Shown here piece after piece: positions 48,839 to 60,958 of a DNA stretch of 64,000 bases. This DNA is from Henckelia pumila (lineage: Eukaryota > Streptophyta > Magnoliopsida > Lamiales > Gesneriaceae): assembly GCF_033568475.1 (NCBI RefSeq), contig NC_133120.1, forward strand, positions 95,498,151 through 95,562,150, written 5' to 3'. The notes under the pieces were generated by a model. It saw nothing but the letters and a program-made list of their open reading frames with translations, ran no database searches and was not told where the DNA came from. The position numbers were made by a program, and so were the translations under genes. Numbering within the stretch: the stretch's first letter is position 1; each line of letters opens with the position of its first letter.

Positions 48839-51119
48839 TTTTACGAGTAAAAATTAATTTGGTATATGAACTATTGATTAAATGTCAAATTGGTACACGA
48901 ACTTTTGTTAATGACTTAATTGGTACATGTTCACCAGATTTTGACCAAATTATGATGAAAAAAGGGTATAATAGTCTTTTGATGATACAAATTAATTAAA
49001 ACATTAACATTATTTTAGTTTCAAAATCAGTTTCATCATTTTTGTCCTTAATAAAAATGGAGAACGACTTTCAATTTTTTATTAGTCATGTTCACTTATA
49101 AAATTATTGTGTTTAAATAAATTAAACTTTCAATTTTTTATTTTTTTTATATATGACGTGAAAACCCGCAACCGCTACCTTTTGGCGCGCACTGGGTAAA
49201 CCTTCGCACTAACGCAATTCAATTTTTTATTTGTTGATTAAAAACATGTGGCACGTTATAGCGAAGTTTAATTGGTGTTTCGATAAGTTTTTCTTATAAA
49301 TATGATTTAAAAATTAAAATTAATTTTTAGTAGAAGTTTCTTATACATTTTGGTTTATATAACTACTACGTAAATTAGTAATGTTTGAATTTGAGATTGA
49401 ATCTATTGTTCATTGTTAAAATAAAATTATAATCGAAATCAATGAATTTGAAATCTTTCGTCCAACTAACTACGTGTTGCAAATTAGATGGACCACACCG
49501 TCGAAATAAACACATTTTAAAAAAATATATTTAAAATAACCATACATAAAAATTATAAATAATATACATTGTCAAAATAAATTAACCATGCATAAATGAT
49601 TACAAATATTATAAAATTTTCAAAATTAATCAATTATATAAATATTATTATAAATATTTTAAAACTTATTAACCATACCTAAAGTTAGGCATAATAAAAC
49701 TTTAAAAAGAACTTCTTGTTGGTTTTCATGGCTCTAAGTTCTTTCCATGTTAGAAGAACAGCGAATGAAATTATACACTCTATTACGTGTTTCGCTATTT
49801 CCTTCCCCTCCCAATTTGTTTGGGAAAGTGGAGATTTTTCTTTTGGTTGGTGAATCTTATAATGACTGATTTGTTTTTGTCTTAATATTATTACAAACTT
49901 TTACCGTATAATTTTTTTTTTTAAAAAATAACGGGTCAATCTGTTTCATTCGACGATCCAAACACGTCACCAAATCGCAATGCAGTACATCCGTTTGTAG
50001 TGACGAGATGATTGACCTGATTAGCTCAATTTGACAACTCTACTCTATAATAACTATATCAAGCATTTTAAACTATATTTATCATAAAATTTGAACCAAA
50101 TACAAGATGATGATGGAAGGAAATCAAAAGATGCTTTAAATATTATATATAAATCGTTATGCACATTAGTTATGGTAAAGACAAATGTGCGCTCCAATAC
50201 TTATTATATATTTATATACCGAACACACACAAAAAAAAAAAAAAATTAATTTGATACACGAACTATTGATTAAATGTCAAATTAATACACAAATTTTTGT
50301 TAATGACTTAATTGGTACATGCCCACTGGATTCCAAAATGTCTAATTTACCTTTTATTACAAAAAATACACACTTTATTTTTAATTTTAATTTTAATTAT
50401 ATACATTTTTATATTATATTTTAGATGTAAAAATTAATTTGATTACAATTTTTATTTGTACATAATATTTATTATATTAGATATATTAAATAGATTATAT
50501 ATTTCAACGAGAAGATTAAATAAATTATATGAAAATATACGATATCTAAAGAATTGCAAATAAATAAATTGATATCGAAGAAAATAACTAATTATTTTTA
50601 GTTAAAATTTTGATTTTTTATTAAATAAATAGTGACTGTGATAAAATATTGTTTTAATATTTTAACTATGTAAAAATTTATTGAATATATTATTTTAATA
50701 AAAAAATTACTTAAGTTATACAAAAAAATTAATTTAAAATTTAAAATTATATTTATAATAAAAATTCATCAAATCACCAATTAAACAACGTCATAACGTG
50801 TCACACGTTTTTTAATCAACAAATAAAACATTGAAAGTTTATTTAAACACAATAATTTATAAGAGAACATGACTAAGAATAAATTGAAAGTCGTTTTCGA
50901 TTTTTTCTTGTGGACAAATTGATGAAACTGGTTTTAAAACAAAATAATATTATTGTATTAATTAATTTATATTATCAAAAGACAAATATACTTTTTTCTT
51001 CAAAATAATTTGGTCAAAATCAGGTGGACATGTACCAGTTAAACCACTGACAAAAGTTTGCGTACCAATCTAACATTTAATCAATATTTCGTGTAACGAA
51101 TTAATTTTTACTTGCAAAA
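48839..51119. mobile_element. Nonautonomous element with terminal inverted repeats of about 400 bp (Mutator-like foldback)
   Basis: The left arm (48839 to about 49330) and the reverse complement of the right arm (51119 back to about 50750) align over several hundred bases. Both begin TTTT(A/G)C(G/A)AGTAAAAATT and share ATTGATTAAATGT, TGGTACATGT, GATTTTGACCAAATTAT, AACGACTTTCAATTT and GTGTTTAAATAAA in order. The left arm has an extra insert near 49134-49225. A further partial copy of the end (about 50250-50345) lies inside in the same orientation as the left arm. Long terminal repeats suggest a Mutator-like or foldback element, but I cannot confirm a 9-bp duplication. No transposase is seen. 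Confidence 0.75.
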
Positions 51120-51192
51120 TTTTTTTCTTGATTAGTTTATTGTTGTTATTATAATTATTATATCATGATACAAGCAATTTTAAGACAATATA

Positions 51193-51793
51193 GGATGCGT
51201 TTACTTGGCTTGATAATCATAGGATAAGCTTATTCATCCAATCTCATCCGTTGTTTACTTACATAAACTCAATTTTTCTCAAATCTCGTGGCCCGTTATT
51301 CAACTTTGATTTATGGGATTTGTCATCCTTAATTACATAAAGTATAACATATCCTTGACAATATTTGTAAGAATTTTTTTTTATAAAAAGTCTTATATAC
51401 CCTCCTTTAATTCCTTTGTTTCCCTCTCAATTTCTCCTCTTTTTTTTATAACTTAGTTTATCAATTTTATCTATTTTTAAAAATGCATATTTTCCCTTAC
51501 AAAAATACATATTTTTATACTAAATAATTTTTATAAGAGATAATCAAATTTGAATCAATAATATTTTACAATATTCAACAATAATCCAATCCAAATTATA
51601 TATAAGATTATTTATTATAGGTGGAGGGTAAAACTGTAATTCATCCATCAATCGTTATTTCATTCCCAAAATTAATAACTCAAAGTAAACATGTTATAGT
51701 TTATCCATCATTATTCTACATTCTTCAAAACTATGTTGATAATCCTAGTATAATTTATCTCGTGTGATCTCATCCAACTAAGTAAACGGAGCC
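51193..51793. mobile_element. Harbinger-like nonautonomous element, 601 bp
   Basis: Left end GGATGCGTTTACTTGGCTTG and right end, reverse-complemented, GGCTCCGTTTACTTAGTTGG agree at most positions. A 3-bp duplication ATA flanks it (51190-51192 and 51794-51796). GG-type ends with a 3-bp AT-rich duplication resemble PIF/Harbinger MITEs, although that group prefers TTA/TAA. Inside, direct and inverted ATAATC / GGATTA words recur. No coding capacity. Confidence 0.7.
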
Positions 51794-53218
51794 ATATAGA
51801 TATATAATCATCACATTATATTAAAAAATGGTAAAGGATTTTGTAATCCAAACATTACCAATTGTTGTCTTCTAAATTCTAATTCTATTTCTCATTAAAA
51901 AAAAGTTCAGGACAAGCACGTAACGTGGCCGGATATACTAGGCAATCGGTATACCTAAATATTCGAGGACAAATATATTTTTAATATCTTCTGGTACTAA
52001 AAATATAACTCCTTTTGTCAAGTTTTGGTGATTGTTTTATTATTTAGTGATCTCATTTCAAAGCAATTTCAATAGAAGATGATCAAGGATCGTTACATAC
52101 TTGAACAAAAACCATCGAAGTCAATTATATGGTCTATTTAAAAGAATATATTAAAATTTAGACAACTAGTTAATAAGAATATGTTAACTTGCATATCATG
52201 TGAGAAATTCAATACTTACAAAATTATGAAATAACCAAGAATGCCAAAAATATATACATATAAGTATCGTATGCCAAAAAAAATATTTTACATGAATTTT
52301 GGGGATGCCATGAGTATGATGGTTAACAAGAAAACACTCTATAATTAGTTAGTTAACAAAATGAGTTATTAGGAACACGAAAGTCATCGATAATACTTTT
52401 TTATACAAAAATTCGTGTGATACAGTTTGACGAGACAATTTTATAAAACAGATATTTTATTCGTCCCGATTTATTGAAAAATATTATTTTTTATAATTAA
52501 AATATTACTTTTTTATAATAAATATGAACCGAATCCATCTTTAAAAATCTTTAAAATATAGAAAGAGATATGCTATAAATGCTATTATTAGAAAATAGAA
52601 TACAATGTCCCACCACCTGCACAGTTATTTCCCAAAAAATAACCGTGAAAATAAATTGACATTAAATTGAGAATTCCAGTTGTCCCAAAACTGGTAGTTG
52701 CCTGCATGATACGCATTTAGTAGACTGCAGACCAAACACAATTAAATTTTCGCAGTATATTGCATCCATTGTTGCTAGATTATACAATCTGGAAAAAAAA
52801 TTGAATCTTTCCATAGAAAGAATAATATACATTACTATGTTTGATGCTGACATGTAGCAAATAATACAGGAACGCGTCAAAAAATCATTGTCAAGAGGTT
52901 GTCGCGTCTGGTGCTGCTGTCGTAATAGCGCCATATATTTTCTTGGATAATAATAATTATGATACATACTACGATTCCTAAGGCCGACGGAATTTGATTA
53001 GGGATGTAGTATAATAAAATTTTTAATTAATTCTTTACTCAAGGATTAATGGTGGCTCTGATTTCCTTGTTTCTTGATTATATACTTGTCTTTAATGATG
53101 GTGATAATAATTGATCACCCGTTTTGGAAGTCAATAGTCGTGGGCCATTGCAAGTATAGACAAGCCACCCACTTTTTGTTCTTTCGTTTTCCTTTTACCT
53201 TCCCATTTAAGTTTATGC

Positions 53219-53226
53219 CTATAAAT
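53219..53226 (+). promoter_or_regulatory. Possible TATA box of the IQD gene
   Basis: CTATAAATG lies upstream of a pyrimidine-rich stretch that could start the transcript at about 53250. The coding region starts 1.1 kb further on, so the leader must hold an intron. Confidence 0.35.
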
Positions 53227-53399
53227 GTTCATATTTCTTCTATTTTACTCTTGACATAATAATCCTGCCCACCTCGATTGAATTTCTCAGCGTCACTGCA
53301 TTTGCATCTATTTTCTTGGTGTTTCTTCACGTTTTGGAGATACCCTTTTGCTACAAAGGGGGAAAGTTACTGACTTTATGTGGGGTTCTATTAACTGGT

Positions 53400-54320
53400 A
53401 TGTGATTCTTGGATAGCCCATTGCTATTAATGTGTTTCTTCGTATGGTTTCACCGATTCAAGTAATGGATGCGCATCTGAATTCTTTTTTTGGTGTGAAA
53501 TCATGAAAAACGGAATGGGTCTTTTGTGTAATCTTGAATTAGTTCTTGACAATAGTTTTACATGGTCATTTGTTAGAATTTGATTTGAGGCAGTGAGGAG
53601 TTGTGGTAAGGATTATGTCAAATTGTGATGCTTGATCTTGGTTCCTATGGTGTGAAATATCCGAACAAAGGGAGGTTCTACGTCTTTCACATTGTTGATT
53701 ATTGAAGTCATCTTCATGTAATCTTTGATTCACAAGAATAGGAAGGGGAACTGTATTATCAGTAATTTGCGAGGCTGATAGGTTCTTACGCTGATGGATC
53801 TATGAAACCAAGTATACTTAATTCGAGAACTTGCAATTTTTGGTCCCTTGACTCATTTGATGAATTTAGAATATTCCTTTTTCAAATTTGTTGGTGTCCT
53901 CTTCACTTTCCTGAAAATCTCTCGTCTCGAATATATGGATTATAAGAGAGAGATGATGTCTCAATCTTGAGTCATCTTTATATGATTTGCTCCATCCTTA
54001 TATGTACCATATTGCAATGTGAGCTGAAATAATTAAATACCAAATTGACTTCATCTTGTTCCGAGATAGAATACAGATTTTGCATTAAATTTGCTCATAT
54101 TTTCTTTTTACAATCTCCTTTTGGGTGTTCTATTACATGATAGCGCAAATTCTTGACTCATGGCCTAATCTTGAAACGTTTTCATTTATTGACTACAAAA
54201 GCATGAAATAGAATAAATTTACAGCATTTCATGGTTGATATGTAGGCTTGTTTAGCTATTTAATCCTGTGAGAACGCTAGATATGACTTCGACGATATTC
54301 ATGGGATACAGTCATCTGCA
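53400..54320 (+). other. Probable 5' UTR intron of the IQD gene
   Basis: A donor TTAACTG|GTATGTG lies near 53399, and an acceptor CATCTGCAG at about 54320 precedes the start codon at 54353. No coding frame with family resemblance lies between. The exact ends are inferred. Confidence 0.4.
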
Positions 54321-54352
54321 GGTACCTTTGTTGTATACAGTAAGTATCAAGA

Positions 54353-56254
54353 ATGGGTTCGGGAGTTTGGTTTAAGAATATAATCACTAGAAAGAAAGCC
54401 AAGGGTAAAAGATCACAAAAATCGCAGGTTAGACTTTTTTTTTTGGTATTTCAATCTTGCTATAAAGTCTGACTACTGAACAATTAAGCCAATATTATAC
54501 AGATATTGCAATTATAAGTGGGCAAGTAGAACTCCAAAGATTATTCAATCCTTTTCCTTTATTTGACTTTGAACATGTAGCTTTCTGGATTCTGGATATC
54601 TGAATTTATGCATTTTGTGTTCGTGTTTTCGTTATCGAGCAGAAGTATTCAGCATCCGACAAGTCAAATGGCTATAATGAGGAAGTCTTGGGGAAAGATT
54701 GCCCTGTATTGGCCAATGGGACTTCTGAGGGAGACCATATACGAATCCTAGCTGAGAATAGGGCTGCAACTCGAATTCAGACCGTGTATCGAGCATATAG
54801 GGTATGTGATACTTCAATGTGGTGAATAACGTACTTGTCAAGCTTACTCTTGTTTACTCACAAATGTGTATTTTTATCTAATTGTGAAAACTAAAATAAT
54901 AAGATGAAGATGTAATTTTTGATATGATTATATTGTGATTTAGCTATAAGAAAAATTTCCATGTACATGCATTCCAATGCATTTTCGTCTATATAAAGAG
55001 GTGATTATATTCTAAAATGAGCCTGCCTAAAAAAGTGTTCAGCCTCATGGTTATTGTGTCGTGTATGAAGGTCTCTATGGTTGTTCAATTGTCATTATAT
55101 ATCTCTATCTCTCTATTTCAAATACAACATTTGTTTTAGGCTCGGAAGAAATATCGCCAAATGAAAGGAATGACAAGGTTCAAGGATCTGGTGCAACGTG
55201 ATTCTGTCAAGAAGCAAGCATCAACCACGCTACGTCATCTCCACTCATGGAGCAGAATTCAAGCCCAGGTTAGAGCTCGGCGAGTTCATATGGTTACTGA
55301 AGGTCGTCTCAGGCAGAAGAACCTCGAGAATAAGATGAAGCTTGAAGCAAAGCTTCATGACCTCGAGGTAAGACCGAATGCTTCCTCCATGTGGCCAGTA
55401 TTTAAATGTTTCGAAATTGTATATTGAACTTGACTCTGCCATATCCTCCACGGATGGATTACCTGACAGGTGGACTGGAGTGGAGGTTCTGAGACAATGG
55501 ATGAAGCTCTTGCAAGAATACATCAACGAGAAGAAGCAGCAGTGAGGCGGGAGCGAGCAATGGCATATGCCTTCTCTCATCAGGTGTGAAAAAAAAAAAA
55601 ATCCGTGAATCAGAAGAGATATATTCAGATTACAATATAGATTTTATATATGCTTCTTTATTTTATTTTGAAATTTAGTTGAACGAAACATTTCCTACCA
55701 TATTTATCCCATGGAAATGGAGGGTGATTGTTTTAATATAATTCTAATATCATTAAAAATTTTAGTTATTTGGGGATGGTATCATCAAATCATGTGTGTG
55801 GGACTTGGTAGCTGAAACACAGATCCTGTGCCGTGTTGCATGCTGTCTTTGCTAACCGAGAGTAATGACCAAAACCATGTTTTTTATTATTTTAATTTTT
55901 CAGTGGAGGGCCAACTCCAATCCGAATTTTGGATCAGGAAACTATGAACTTGGCAAAGAAAATTGGGGATGGAGCTGGATGGACCGGTGGATTGCTGCTC
56001 GACCTTGGGAGAGCCGAGTTCCAACATCAGCAAGTCCAAAGAAAGCACCAAGTCACCAGGCAAGTAAGACTCCTAAAAACAAAACTCCTCCGTCGATCAA
56101 AACATCAGTTAAAATCAAGTTGGTTTCTCCTAATGGAAAGGCTGCTGGAAGATCCCGAAAACTGTCTTATGAAGCATCTGAGAAAACATCTGTTCCGAAA
56201 GTGAATGCCAAAGCAGAAGAGGGTGAATCCAAGAATGAACAGGTTGAATCCTAA
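54353..56254 (+). CDS. IQD: IQ67-domain (IQD) calmodulin-binding protein, IQD9/IQD10 type
   Basis: Plant scaffold protein that binds calmodulin through IQ motifs and usually sits on microtubules, membrane or nucleus. Five exons: 54353-54427, 54643-54801, 55140-55367, 55470-55583, 55904-56254, giving 308 residues. The start MGSGVWFKNIITRKKAK is basic and has an N-terminal Gly that could be myristoylated. The IQ67 domain (about 63-129) reads ENRAATRIQTVYRAYR|ARKK, FKDLVQRDSVKKQAS and LHSWSRIQAQVRARR; the phase-0 intron inside RAYR|ARK is the hallmark of the IQD family. Then MDEALARIHQREEAAVRRER, AMAYAFSHQWRANSNPNFG, and the conserved W(G)WSWMDRWIAARPWESR. The tail is basic and Ser/Thr-rich. Its short size and N terminus fit the IQD9/IQD10 pair best. 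Confidence 0.94.
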
Positions 56255-56968
56255 AGTCAAGTTTTCAGATTCAAGAAGAGTGTGAGTAAGAAAAACAGCC
56301 ATTCGGTCTTGGCATGCTTTTGCTTGTTGAGCTTGAACAACTGTGTGTTTATCGGCAGCAAATTTCAAAAGTAAAGAAAAATTGGATTTGGGTGTGATTC
56401 TTGATTTACTGTACATTAGGAAGAGTGTAATTTATCATCGGACCATTCTGTAAAGTATATGTCAGACCCGGTCTCTTCTATTTCTGGTTTGTATAAAGTC
56501 ACTGTTCTGTTTACTTTCCAACGTTTCAATCAAATTCAAAGGAGAGTTGTGCTGATTTATTTCAACGGAGTAGTGGAAAACACAGGGAAATTGGTCATTC
56601 CAACTCCAAAAAACATGCGTATGACATTTATCAATAAATTCCCGTAAGACGACGGAAAAAAACTTAATTAGCTTATATTAGGTATTTGTCTGAATGAGAG
56701 GTTGGGGGAACCAACCCAACACAAAAGTGAGTTGGAGACGTAGCGGCCACAATTACATCCCAGACATATTCATTAATCCTATTGAATAGGAAACTATACT
56801 CTCCCATACATATAAAAGAAGAAAATATCAATTTTGTTACAAAACCAAACAAATGTGGTATACAAAAGATTACAAAATCATGGAAGATCGTCTGTTTGAA
56901 CTGATCACTCACTTCATTAATCTTCTGCATCTTTATATAGCTTCAATAATCCCGTTCTTTTTATTTAG

Positions 56969-58243
56969 CTACATTATGGGCATATCTAACGCCTTCAAAA
57001 CATCTTTGAACTCAAATTCACGTGTTTCTTTGTTGAATCGCTCCACCAGTTTATACCTTTGATCGTTTAGGTAAAAAGACTGAGCAGTTTCCAAAAGCCA
57101 CTTTGCCTCTGAGTCACTCAGCTTGCTAGGAAGCACTACATTGCCACGAATAAGCACCAGGTTTTTGCTGTCTGCAAATTCTGTGTAGCATGAAACAGTA
57201 AAGTACGGAGCGGCTTGGGTTCCTCTGGCTTTATAATCTTCAAGACCAGTGAAAAGCATGTGTGGCATTTGAACTGCACAAGTTCGATACATAATCAAGC
57301 AACATGAGATGTGTTCTGGTAATAAAAAATAATCAGCACTTTTCGTGAGAATAATCATGTACATTTTGAAAGTAGTCTGGCAAGTCTCTTCACGCACTCT
57401 TCAAAAGTTTACATTATTAAGGCTACCATTTATATATTAAGCAGTCCAATCCTCCATTATCTTTATGTAAGTAAACATCATGCTTCCACAGAAATCTTTG
57501 GAGATTATGTCAGGTTAAATAGTTCATACAGTTGTACGAAATCCTCCCTATCTTTATTTAGGGCCATATTATACATGATCAAAAAATGGGTAAATTCAGA
57601 AATGACCTTGCACAAACATTGTTGTATAGCCGCTTCCTTTCCACATTGGAATTACAAAATAACGGCTGCAAAAAAATGAAAAATTAAAATCAACTTGAAG
57701 AAGAAATGTTTTAAGAACAAAAATCAAGTAGATGACTTACCAATCTACTGCTCTGTGCTCCACCAAATGGTATAATTTTGCTTTCATTGATGCACCAATA
57801 TGGCCCCTTCCCAAGTGATACTGAATACAACAAAATTATTAGCAACATCTGGACATTTCCACATAAAAAGTTGTTTTTCACAAGTGACTAAATTTATCGA
57901 GTGGAAGCAAAATACTTGAGGAAATTACATCGTCCCAAATATCGGCAAGTTCCTCGGATGACTTATTCTTTGCCCTCTGAATATCAATAATTTCTTCCAA
58001 AGGCTTTAATTGTAATGGGGTAAATCCAGTCGCGAAACTAAATGTTCTATGGAAGCCAAGTGAACCCCACTTCAAGAAATTACCGGAAATCGCAGGCTTG
58101 TCCATACTCGTAAATATTCGTCCCATAGTTGAGATGAAAGTATAACCATGTTCAGGGGATACAAAAGAACATGAAGCATTGCCACAGAGAGCCGCCACTG
58201 AAGAACATAACCTCCTCCTTGCAACTTTGGACGCCACATACAT
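56969..58243 (-). CDS. ATPAF1: Mitochondrial F1-ATPase assembly factor 1 (ATP11 family)
   Basis: Chaperone that binds free F1 beta subunit during assembly of mitochondrial ATP synthase. Four exons on the minus strand: 58243-57929, 57820-57741, 57665-57607, 57273-56969, giving 252 residues. The basic N terminus (MYVASKVARRRLCSSVAALC) is a likely mitochondrial presequence. The ATP11 domain runs from about residue 80 to the end: LKPLEEIIDIQRAKNKSSEE, IWDD|YHLGRGHIGASMKAKLYH, CRYFVIPMWKGSGYTTMFVQ, VQMPHMLFTGLEDYK, ARGTQAAPYFTVSCYTEFAD, KNLVLIRGNVV, AKWLLETAQSFYLNDQRYKL, FKDVLKALDMPI. All junctions are in phase. It is shorter than some family members mainly in the N-terminal part. An acceptor CTGCAG just before the ATG, and a strong donor (GCGAG|GTATGT) at about 58816, point to a 5' UTR intron. 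Confidence 0.93.
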
Positions 58244-58253
58244 GGTATGTTTA

Positions 58254-58816
58254 TCTGCAGCACAACAATCTAAAATATTTCAATGTCTTCATTCAGTCGA
58301 ATGGGAAAAGTAAAACACACAATAGACGAGGGAGAATCCGTTTCTCTTCACAAGTGAATCTTGATATGAGAAACATTGAAGAACTCTATAAGTAGCTCAT
58401 CTGAACACAAACAAGGACACACATACAGAAAATATCAAATCCACAATTCCACAGCGTGTCTCTTGTTACTTCTGTTGAGACACTATTTCAGCCAACAGAG
58501 CCACTTCATACAAATGGGTCGAATAACTCAAATCATGATAGGGTAAGCTGATCAGGGACTTTCTAGGACTTTTCATCAAACGTTTGGTGGATGACATTGC
58601 TAAAACAGATTCGTGCTTTTCACCAAACCAATGCAATTGCTTTATTGTGATCTTTAACAAATGTTCTTGCATTTCGAGGTAATAAATTCAACTGACCTGC
58701 AATTACGCTGAATTCCAAGAACGTGAATCCTGAACATTGAGGGAATGTGGAACCAGAAAATATTGTTCGCCGATGCAGAGATCGATCAAGGTTTTTCTGT
58801 TCGCCGATGTACATAC
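58254..58816 (-). other. Probable 5' UTR intron of the ATP11-family gene
   Basis: On the minus strand the donor CTGCGAG|GTATGTAC and the acceptor GTGCTGCAG|ATAAACATACC flank 563 bp without a family-like frame. An alternative donor (TTGCAG|GTCAGT) lies near 58700. Confidence 0.45.
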
Positions 58817-58843
58817 CTCGCAGAAAAGGACCAAGAGTACGGT

Positions 58844-58915
58844 AAGCCCAACTTTAACGGGCTTGAGCCCAATAACTGGGTCCATCATTTGGAGTACCGG
58901 GTTGTTTGGGCTTAC
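58844..58915 (-). promoter_or_regulatory. Site II motif cluster upstream of the ATP11-family gene
   Basis: Within 72 bp there are AAGCCCAAC, GAGCCCAAT and TTTGGGCTTAC. Site II (TGGGCC/T) elements are enriched in plant promoters of mitochondrial-protein genes, which fits the product. Confidence 0.5.
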
Positions 58916-60043
58916 AAATTGGTTATCATTAGGTTCCATTTGGTAGCCTATATTATTAATATGTGTATAACTAATCCTATCAAATCTCACGTTTTTCTCA
59001 TCATATTATTTATTCATCTATTAATTATTTATTTTACATCAATCAAATTATCAATTATTTATCTTACATCAATCAAATCATTTAATTTAAATTACTATAT
59101 TACCCTTATAAATAATATTATTCATATTTTATTTATTGTTAAAAGGGTAAAATGATAATTTGTCATTTTTTAATATAAAATTTTATCAATCAAATCAATA
59201 AATTATAATCCATCAATCAAATCAAATATTATATACACTATCATTTTTTATTTATTTTTTATTATATTATATTACTTATCTAAGTATTATTTATCATATC
59301 ATATCTATCAAACGGTAACTTAATGTGTAATTATCTTCTCTCTTTTTCCCCGTTAATAATAATAATTAAAAAAAAAAAGAAAAAGAAAATGCGAGAACAA
59401 ATTTTCTACAAAATAGTTTGCGAAAGCACCGCATGCATGTCAATAAATAATTATATTAAATACCAAGTTGTAATTTTTGAACTACTCTTATTGCATTCAC
59501 TGAAAAGTTAATGTAGATTGTCTCAATACTAATATCCCTATGACTCTATCTCTTTGCACGTGAGTTTGTTTGTATAACTTATTTATTCTTTTAGTAAGTA
59601 CTTTTGTTAAAAAAAAATTAGAAATTAAATTATAAAGTTTAAAATTTTATGATTTCAAATAAGTCTTTAAAAAATTAAATTTCTCGTGTTAAAAAATAGA
59701 GGGCATTTTGAGGATTTCAAAAATTCACAATAACACCAATTTGTCTCTATTAGGCCCAAACTTAATATATAATAATATAACAAAAAGTTAGATAATCCAT
59801 AATTTTAAGGTTACAAAGAAGTACCTTAAAAAAAGGTTAGAAAAAAGTTAAAATCTCGTTGACCCTTGTCATCTATTTACTTAAAAAGATGAAATAAAAT
59901 CAACAAAATCTGATTACTAAAATAACATAGGATCTAATAAGTGTGTGTGTATATTTATATATTTCCATTCGGTCAATTATGATTTTTAGTATTGACTAGC
60001 GCCACTACGTGTGAAATGCTACAAAAGACGACAGTGTAAAGCG

Positions 60044-60205
60044 TTTGTTATTTGGCAAAAAAATAATGCCAAACCTCATATTATAAGTTTTTTGTATATG
60101 AATGTCACAGATGACAATTTTCTTCGCGGATTTGTTATTTGACAAAAAAATAATGCCAAACCTCATATTATAAGTTTTTTGTATATGAATGCCAGGATGA
60201 CAATT
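60044..60205. repeat. 87-bp tandem duplication
   Basis: Two copies starting TTTGTTATTTGGCAAAAAAA (60044) and TTTGTTATTTGACAAAAAAA (60131), both running through AATGCCAAACCTCATATTAT and TTTTTTGTATATGAATG. They are nearly identical, so the event is recent. Confidence 0.9.
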
Positions 60206-60348
60206 TGCGTATCCGCGGGGAAAACCCGAAACGGGACGGGTTTGGGGAGTATTTTTGGGTATGGGTTCGGGTTCGGGAATTTTTAAAAATCTCCGAAACA
60301 TATTGGGGAGGGTACGAGGATGCTATCCTCATCCCCGAATCCGCCCCG

Positions 60349-60402
<54 letters not shown>

Positions 60403-60403
60403 T
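60349..60403. repeat. (TAA)n microsatellite
   Basis: About 18 uninterrupted ATA/TAA units. Confidence 0.95.
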
Positions 60404-60896
60404 ACAAATATTTTAATTATCAAATTTTATTAAATCTAAAATATTATTAAAAATTAAAATTAAAAATATTATTATTATTTCGTTTATATATATATTTATA
60501 CATTATATATAATACATCCGTTTATGATAACGTAATTTTTTATAACATAAAAATATTATTTGAATCTCATTCATGATACATATACATATAAAAGATCTAT
60601 ATTAGTCTAATCTAAATATATATATATATATATTATTTATTTTGATAAATTTAGAAACAATATATAATCTTAATAAATTTTTGATACATAGTATATTCTT
60701 TAAAATAATAAATTTGATTCATAGAAAGATTTTGTATTTAAAATATTTTTATTAATTTTAAAAGTTAATATTATAAGAAAAAATTTGACCCAAAATATTT
60801 AGGTATTTTATTATAAAATTGAATTATAATTTTTATATAATAAAATTTACTAATTCATATATATATATATTATAATATAATAAAATTTATTCATAA

Positions 60897-60899
<3 letters not shown>

Positions 60900-60956
<57 letters not shown>
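60900..60956. repeat. (TA)n microsatellite
   Basis: About 27 TA units. Confidence 0.95.

Positions 60957-60958
<2 letters not shown>

Larger units (their letters stand above)
48600..53210. other. Gene-free, transposon-rich interval
   Basis: It holds a 2.3-kb element with long terminal inverted repeats (48839-51119), a Harbinger-like element (51193-51793) and a dispersed-repeat segment near 52385-52560. The short frames here look incidental. Confidence 0.55.
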
